A stretch of 10,328 nucleotides of DNA from Candidatus Omnitrophota bacterium (GTDB lineage Bacteria > Omnitrophota > Gorgyraeia > Gygaellales > Profunditerraquicolaceae): the NCBI GenBank assembly GCA_023247875.1, contig JAHFFQ010000041.1, positions 1 through 10,328 of the forward strand, read 5' to 3'. Position numbers and translations under genes: made by a program. Below the pieces are notes generated by a model. The model was not told where the DNA came from, ran no database searches, and saw only the letters and a list, made by a program, of their open reading frames with translations. Below are positions 6,537 through 10,328 of the stretch, one piece after another. Positions within the stretch are counted from its first letter, which is position 1. The number at the start of each line of letters is the position of its first letter.

Positions 6537-6563
6537 GCCTGTCTTTTCGGCAGGCAAGGAGGG
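6537..6563 (+). promoter_or_regulatory. Stem-loop directly followed by the comM ribosome binding site
   Basis: GCCTGTC (6537-6543) can pair with GGCAGGC (6549-6555), one pair being G-U, around a 5-nt loop. The strong Shine-Dalgarno AAGGAGGG (6556-6563) begins at the next base, 3 nt before the GTG start. The Shine-Dalgarno decides the GTG at 6567 as the start. The rest of the 125-bp divergent region (6442-6566) shows no clear plus-strand promoter to my eye. Confidence 0.45.
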
Positions 6564-6566
6564 ATA

Positions 6567-8093
6567 GTGATCGCCAAAACCTATAGTTTCGGCCTCCTGG
6601 GCCTGGAGGCTTATCCGGTGGAGATAGAGATCGATGCCGCAAACGGACTTCCCGCGGTAACCCTGGTAGGCCTGGCAGACACGGCGATCAAAGAAAGTAA
6701 AGAGAGGGTGCGCTCCGCGATCAAGAATTCCGGGTTCCAGTGGCCCAGCCAAAGGATAACCGTCAATCTTGCTCCCTCCGATATCAAGAAGGAAGGGGCT
6801 TGTTTTGACCTGGCCATTGCCCTTGGGATCCTGGCGGCAACCGGACAGATCAATGGCGCTGCGCTTAAAGATTATTATCTTCTGGGAGAATTATCCCTTA
6901 ATGGAGAGCTGAGGCCGGTACATGGAGTCTTGGCCATAAGCCTAACCCTGGTTAATCTGCAGGTAAAGAACCTGCTGCTTCCGGAAGAAAACAGCCATGA
7001 GGCCGGGATTATACCGGAGATATCTGCCTGGCCGCTAAGAAACTTAAAAGAAGCTGTGCAATTTTTAGCCGATCCCGGCCTTAAGCAACCCTTCAAATCA
7101 ACGCTTGACCAAATAACACGGAATAATGCGGATTACCCGGTGGATTTCTCCGAAGTCAAAGGCCAGTATTTTGCCAAAAGGGCCATTGAGGTGGCTGTAT
7201 CAGGCGGGCACAATATCCTGATGATCGGGCCTCCGGGAAGCGGGAAAACCATGCTTGCCAAAAGGATCCCCACGATCATGCCGGAGCTGACGCTAAAGGA
7301 AGCCCTGGAAGTAACCAGGATACACTCCGTGGCAGGCACACTTTTAAAAAATGAGCTTTTTATCGGAACGCGGCCATTCCGCTCTCCTCATCATAGCATT
7401 TCGGATATTGCTTTAATCGGCGGCGGGTCAATCCCTGTGCCGGGAGAAATAAGCTTAGCGCATCAGGGGGTGCTTTTTTTGGATGAACTGCCGGAATTCC
7501 GTCGCGACGCCCTAGAGGCGCTGCGGCAGCCGTTAGAAGACGGTTCAATACGCGTATCGCGCATATTAAAATCAGTTGTATTTCCCGCTTCTTCTGTCTT
7601 AGTGGCTGCGATGAATCCCTGTCCCTGCGGATATTACACTGATCCCAAGAAATCCTGCCGGTGCAATACTACAAAAATTCAAGATTATATGAGCAAGATA
7701 TCCGGTCCGCTGTTGGACAGGATTGATATTCATATTGAGTTACCTTCAATAAAATATAAGGAATTAAGCGATTCCAGGGAAGCTGAATTATCCGCCACCA
7801 TTAAGGCGCGGGTGGAGAAGGCGCGGGCGATACAAAGAGGGCGCCTTAAAAACGAAGGGATCTTGTACAATGCCCAGATGAATACAAAGCTAGTCAGAAA
7901 ATATTGCTTATTGCAAAGTGAAGCTAAAGATTTATTAAGGTTGGCGATGACGGAACTGGGGTTTTCGGCGCGGGCTTACGATAAAATCATGAAGGTCTCA
8001 CGGACTATAGCTGATCTAGACAATAAAACTGCGATACATGCTCATCACATCTCAGAGGCGATTCAATACAGGAGCCTGGATAAGCATTGGTAG
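6567..8093 (+). CDS. comM: ComM/YifB-family AAA+ ATPase (Mg-chelatase-like)
   Basis: AAA+ protein of 508 aa, full family length. ComM is a hexameric branch-migration helicase that helps integrate DNA during natural transformation, but most family members are untested. The Lon-like/ChlI N-terminal domain (about 1-170) begins TYSFGLLGLEAYPVE. The AAA+ core has Walker A GPPGSGKT (221-228) and Walker B VLFLDE (302-307), with RSPHHSISD and GEISLAHQGVLFLDELPEF between and around them. A CPCGYY-x(7)-CRC cluster (Cys352, 354, 364, 366) can bind metal. The Mg-chelatase C-terminal domain has LLDRIDIHIELP and the FSARAYDKI segment. The start is GTG with a strong Shine-Dalgarno. The gene is convergent with the TPR-protein gene, with 5 bp between the stops. 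A degraded copy of its 3' end lies at 9984-10159. Confidence 0.96.
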   Translation: MIAKTYSFGLLGLEAYPVEIEIDAANGLPAVTLVGLADTAIKESKERVRSAIKNSGFQWPSQRITVNLAPSDIKKEGACFDLAIALGILAATGQINGAALKDYYLLGELSLNGELRPVHGVLAISLTLVNLQVKNLLLPEENSHEAGIIPEISAWPLRNLKEAVQFLADPGLKQPFKSTLDQITRNNADYPVDFSEVKGQYFAKRAIEVAVSGGHNILMIGPPGSGKTMLAKRIPTIMPELTLKEALEVTRIHSVAGTLLKNELFIGTRPFRSPHHSISDIALIGGGSIPVPGEISLAHQGVLFLDELPEFRRDALEALRQPLEDGSIRVSRILKSVVFPASSVLVAAMNPCPCGYYTDPKKSCRCNTTKIQDYMSKISGPLLDRIDIHIELPSIKYKELSDSREAELSATIKARVEKARAIQRGRLKNEGILYNAQMNTKLVRKYCLLQSEAKDLLRLAMTELGFSARAYDKIMKVSRTIADLDNKTAIHAHHISEAIQYRSLDKHW

Positions 8094-8098
8094 CTATA

Positions 8099-9883
8099 CT
8101 ATTTCCTGCAGGACTTAAGTTCCTTCAAAAACTCCGGGCTTACTTCGAACCCCAACGCTATAGCCTTATTACAATGCTTAATGGCTGCATCATATTTTTT
8201 ATCATAAAAATAGGAGACTGATAGATTCATATGGGCTAAAGCTGATTTTGGGTCAATTGCTATTGCTTTTTCTCCATAAAGTATTGCTTCCTGAAAGTTA
8301 CCTAAATTGCCATACGCACTGCAGAGACCGGTGTATGCCTGGACATCATTATTTTTAATTTTAATTACTTTCTTGCAAATATTTATTACTTCAAGAGGGT
8401 GCCCTGTTAACCCATATATGTCAGAAAGCAAATAGTAAGCTTTCAGATAACCAGGATTAATCTGTAAAGTCTTATTAATTAATTTAATTGCTTCATTATA
8501 ATTTCCCTTGACGGCGTATAAACCCCCTAGATTAAAATAGGCTTCATAATAACTTTGATCGATACTTAAGGTTGTCACGAAATCAGCGTAAGCTTTGGCA
8601 TACTCTTTCCTTGCTAAATATTCTGCTCCGCGGCTATTGTGCGCTGTTGCAATACCAGGATACTTATTTAAAACATCGTTCCATAATGTAATGCTGTCTT
8701 TCCATACCTTGCATCTATCCCATGTCAATACAGCCAGGGTTCCTATCACTATTATAGAAATGCCAAAGATAACCGAACGGAGAAAACGCACATTGTGGAC
8801 ACATGCAGTATTTGTCCTCCTTAAGGCCCAAATAAAACCCTCGCTTACTATATATAATAATCCTATGCTAGCTACATATACGTAACGATCATTAGATCCC
8901 CAGGAAGACCTTGACGGCACCAACGGAAGAACAGGCAAAAGACAAATCAGGAAGAATAGACTGCCAAAGATTATCTTTTTGGTGTATTTGGCTGAAAGAA
9001 ATATCAATACCAACAAAGTTGCCATAATAAATGGGGCAGCCAAGAATAGAAAATTAAAAGTTTCATATTCGGGATATAGAATTGAAAGCTTAACTGGCAA
9101 TATTATCTTTGTTGCATAGAATATTATGCTAAAAATCGTATTATACAAACCATCTAACAAGAAAACCGTTATGTTTTGTACTTGAATATCCCCTGCGGAG
9201 ATTCTAGCCAGGTATGCAATAACCAAGAATATGCCAGATACCGCTAAAAAAGGAATCTTCTTTGCTAATTCTTTCTTATTAAAACTGCCATTAAGAAAAT
9301 AATCTAAAAGTAGCAGTATCAAAGGAAGCACGACTGCCATAGCTTTTGATAAAAGAGACAGGATGAACAGGGCGACCGCAAGGAGATAATACTTCATACC
9401 TCTGCCTCTTTTGTAATAAAGATAGCAAACTAAACTGCCCAAAAAGAATAAAGTATATAATACATCCCTCCTTTCGGAAATCCACGCCACTGACTCTACA
9501 TGTACGGGATGAATACCAAAAATGACAGCCGTTAAGAAAGAAACTGGTATATTGCTGGTTAGTAAGAGGATGATCCAGAAAACAAGTGCGGCGTTGCAAA
9601 GGTGCAGTAACAAATTGTTAAGATGGTAAACAAAAGGATTGTAATGGAAGAAAGAATATTCGATCATATAAGAAAGGAGGCTTAAAGGATGGTAATTAGT
9701 TTCATGAAAGGAAGAAAACACGTTTTGTATGCCGGAAAGGGATGAGTTCTTGATCATTGCATTTTCAGTAACATACCGATCATCATCCCAATTTACAAAA
9801 CCATTTTTAAGAGAAGGAAAAAAGGCTATGGAGACAATAATAAAGATTAAACATAAAGGCAACGCTAACTTCAGCTTATTCAT
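8099..9883 (-). CDS. TMTC/GT-C-like multi-spanning membrane protein with C-terminal TPRs
   Basis: Protein of 594 aa. The first 390 residues hold roughly ten membrane helices with features seen in TMTC-type and other GT-C glycosyltransferases: the acidic first-loop motif NWDDDRYV (31-38), NYHPLSLLSY (63-72), GIHPVHVESVAWISERRDVL (123-142) and NDRYVYVASIGL (331-342). Residues 411-580 form five 34-residue TPR units. By analogy it may glycosylate an exported substrate using a lipid-linked sugar, with the TPRs binding the acceptor; this is inferred. The ATG has AGGTGAG just upstream, and an extended -10 lies 48 nt before it. The gene is visibly more AT-rich than the operons to its left. The C-terminus of a diverged paralogue lies at 10154-10328, so the family is multicopy here. 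Confidence 0.85.
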   Translation of the reverse strand: MNKLKLALPLCLIFIIVSIAFFPSLKNGFVNWDDDRYVTENAMIKNSSLSGIQNVFSSFHETNYHPLSLLSYMIEYSFFHYNPFVYHLNNLLLHLCNAALVFWIILLLTSNIPVSFLTAVIFGIHPVHVESVAWISERRDVLYTLFFLGSLVCYLYYKRGRGMKYYLLAVALFILSLLSKAMAVVLPLILLLLDYFLNGSFNKKELAKKIPFLAVSGIFLVIAYLARISAGDIQVQNITVFLLDGLYNTIFSIIFYATKIILPVKLSILYPEYETFNFLFLAAPFIMATLLVLIFLSAKYTKKIIFGSLFFLICLLPVLPLVPSRSSWGSNDRYVYVASIGLLYIVSEGFIWALRRTNTACVHNVRFLRSVIFGISIIVIGTLAVLTWDRCKVWKDSITLWNDVLNKYPGIATAHNSRGAEYLARKEYAKAYADFVTTLSIDQSYYEAYFNLGGLYAVKGNYNEAIKLINKTLQINPGYLKAYYLLSDIYGLTGHPLEVINICKKVIKIKNNDVQAYTGLCSAYGNLGNFQEAILYGEKAIAIDPKSALAHMNLSVSYFYDKKYDAAIKHCNKAIALGFEVSPEFLKELKSCRK

Positions 9884-9930
9884 ATCTCACCTGTAGATAT
9901 ATGCAGCAGAATCACTCTGGATTATTTTGA

Positions 9931-9939
9931 ATTATATCA
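9931..9939 (-). promoter_or_regulatory. Extended -10 promoter of the TPR membrane-protein gene
   Basis: On the minus strand TGATATAAT gives a perfect -10 hexamer (9931-9936) with the TG of an extended -10 one base upstream (9938-9939). No good -35 is found at 16-18 nt, which is usual for extended -10 promoters. Predicted initiation is near 9924, leaving a leader of about 40 nt that ends in the AGGTGAG ribosome binding site (9886-9892). Confidence 0.6.
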
Positions 9940-9958
9940 CAAATTGAACGCTACAAAT

Positions 9959-9985
9959 ATAACTTTGCAGTATGTCCAAAGTTAT
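9959..9985. repeat. Perfect 9-bp inverted repeat with 9-nt spacer
   Basis: ATAACTTTG (9959-9967) is mirrored exactly by CAAAGTTAT (9977-9985) around a 9-nt spacer. It lies about 20 bp upstream of the extended -10 of the TPR gene and abuts the left end of the recognisable comM remnant. It may be an operator for the TPR gene, or a scar at the duplication junction. I cannot tell which. Confidence 0.6.
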
Positions 9986-10159
9986 GCACCGCTGCCCCTG
10001 CGGATATTATACCGGCCCAACAAAAATCTTAGGTAGAGAGGAAAATAAGCTGCTTAAAATGGCGATGGCTGAGTTTGATCTTAGCGCTCGCGCATATGAT
10101 AAGATATTAAAGGTCTTCCGGAAGCGATGTAATACAGGGGCTTGGATAGGCTGCTATGG
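9984..10159 (+). pseudogene. Degraded comM 3'-end remnant
   Basis: Three pieces of the neighbouring comM are recognisable in order. Piece 1 (about 9984-10020) encodes MHRCPCGYYTGP, matching MNPCPCGYYTDP at comM residues 349-360. Piece 2 (10038-10121) encodes E-x-K-LLKMAMAEF followed by LSARAYDKILKV, matching residues 452-477. Piece 3 (10121-10159), in another frame, reads EAM-stop-YRGLDRLLW, matching EAIQYRSLDKHW at the comM C-terminus. About 90 residues between pieces 1 and 2 and some 17 between pieces 2 and 3 are missing, the last joint is frameshifted, and a Gln codon has become TAA. A 91-codon open frame from 9972 to 10247 spans part of it but is not a real gene. The second Cys pair of the metal cluster is lost. 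Confidence 0.85.
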
Positions 10160-10328
10160 ATATAACCTATCCCGTTGCAGGCGCGGGGTAGTTGGCCATT
10201 TTTTTCGATATGGCTGTAGCAGCTTTAAAAAATTAGGATCTACCTGATTTCCCAGTTCAACTACCTTATCGCAATGCCTTATTGCCAAATCATATTTTTC
10301 CTGTTTATAATAGAAAACAGATAAGTTA
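10154..10328 (-). CDS. Second TPR membrane-protein paralogue, C-terminal end only
   Basis: The visible 57 codons, open to the right edge and ending at a TAG at 10154-10156, encode the last TPR of a protein like the one at 8099-9883. NLSVFYYKQEKYDLAIRHC aligns with NLSVSYFYDKKYDAAIKHC. By eye, about 23 of the 42 aligned C-terminal residues are identical, so the copies are old or diverge fast. After the shared terminal Arg-Lys this copy carries 16 extra residues (KWPTTPRLQRDRLYP region) read from what was probably non-coding sequence. Its stop overlaps the tail of the comM remnant on the other strand. Whether the full gene is intact lies outside the window. Confidence 0.8.
   Translation of the reverse strand, partial: NLSVFYYKQEKYDLAIRHCDKVVELGNQVDPNFLKLLQPYRKKWPTTPRLQRDRLYP

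Noticed and set aside
8094..8098. Terminator between the convergent comM and TPR genes
   Set aside because: Only 5 bp separate the stops, and I found no hairpin with a T-tract just inside either gene end.
9972..10247. Open frame of 91 codons on the plus strand as an intact small gene
   Set aside because: Its first 50 codons are two separated comM fragments joined by deletion, and the rest reads out of frame through comM 3' DNA and antisense to the TPR paralogue. It is a remnant.
9884..10328. Insertion sequence or transposon behind the duplicated segment
   Set aside because: No transposase similarity or long terminal inverted repeats are present. The short 9-bp inverted repeat alone is not enough.

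Overview
The window looks like a chromosomal stretch from an uncultured, probably Gram-negative bacterium of medium GC. My best guess is a Candidatus Omnitrophota-type genome. That is an inference from gene content: a long TMTC-like membrane protein with C-terminal TPRs present in at least two neighbouring copies, a TIGR04076 protein, a stand-alone PCP_red protein, and an L,D-transpeptidase. It is not a demonstrated assignment. I see no tRNA, rRNA, CRISPR array, transposase or phage gene.

Layout. Positions 1-6441 are all on the minus strand and form two linked transcription units. The upstream unit reads from 6441 downwards: a membrane-anchored coiled-coil protein, a DUF212/YuiD-type PAP2-like membrane protein, a LysM plus YkuD L,D-transpeptidase, the acetyl-CoA carboxylase alpha subunit (accA), and a PadR-family repressor whose start overlaps the accA stop. 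Directly after padR comes a near-consensus sigma70 promoter with a perfect 22-bp palindrome over its predicted start site. It leads into the second unit: a small PCP_red-domain protein, a ketopantoate reductase-like protein (panE), a tandem-duplicated TIGR04076 protein, and a FabF/type II PKS KS-alpha-like ketosynthase that runs off the left edge. Spacing in this second unit is very tight (1-nt overlap, then 3-nt gaps), so the genes are probably co-translated.

A 125-bp divergent region (6442-6566) separates this block from comM/yifB on the plus strand (6567-8093). comM is convergent, with a 5-bp gap, with an AT-rich gene for a multi-spanning GT-C-like protein with five TPRs (8099-9883). To the right (9984-10328) the same arrangement recurs in degraded form: a wrecked comM 3'-end remnant on the plus strand, followed by the C-terminal end of a second, diverged TPR-protein gene on the minus strand. 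This is best read as an old tandem duplication of the comM-3'/TPR-gene block.

How the genes fit together. accA (malonyl-CoA supply), the ketosynthase and panE (pantothenate, hence CoA and the ACP prosthetic group) point to acyl-chain or polyketide-like assembly. The L,D-transpeptidase and the PAP2-like protein point to the envelope. The strongest lead for something undescribed is the second unit: a KS-alpha-like enzyme with two poorly understood proteins under an apparent palindrome-operated promoter next to a padR gene.
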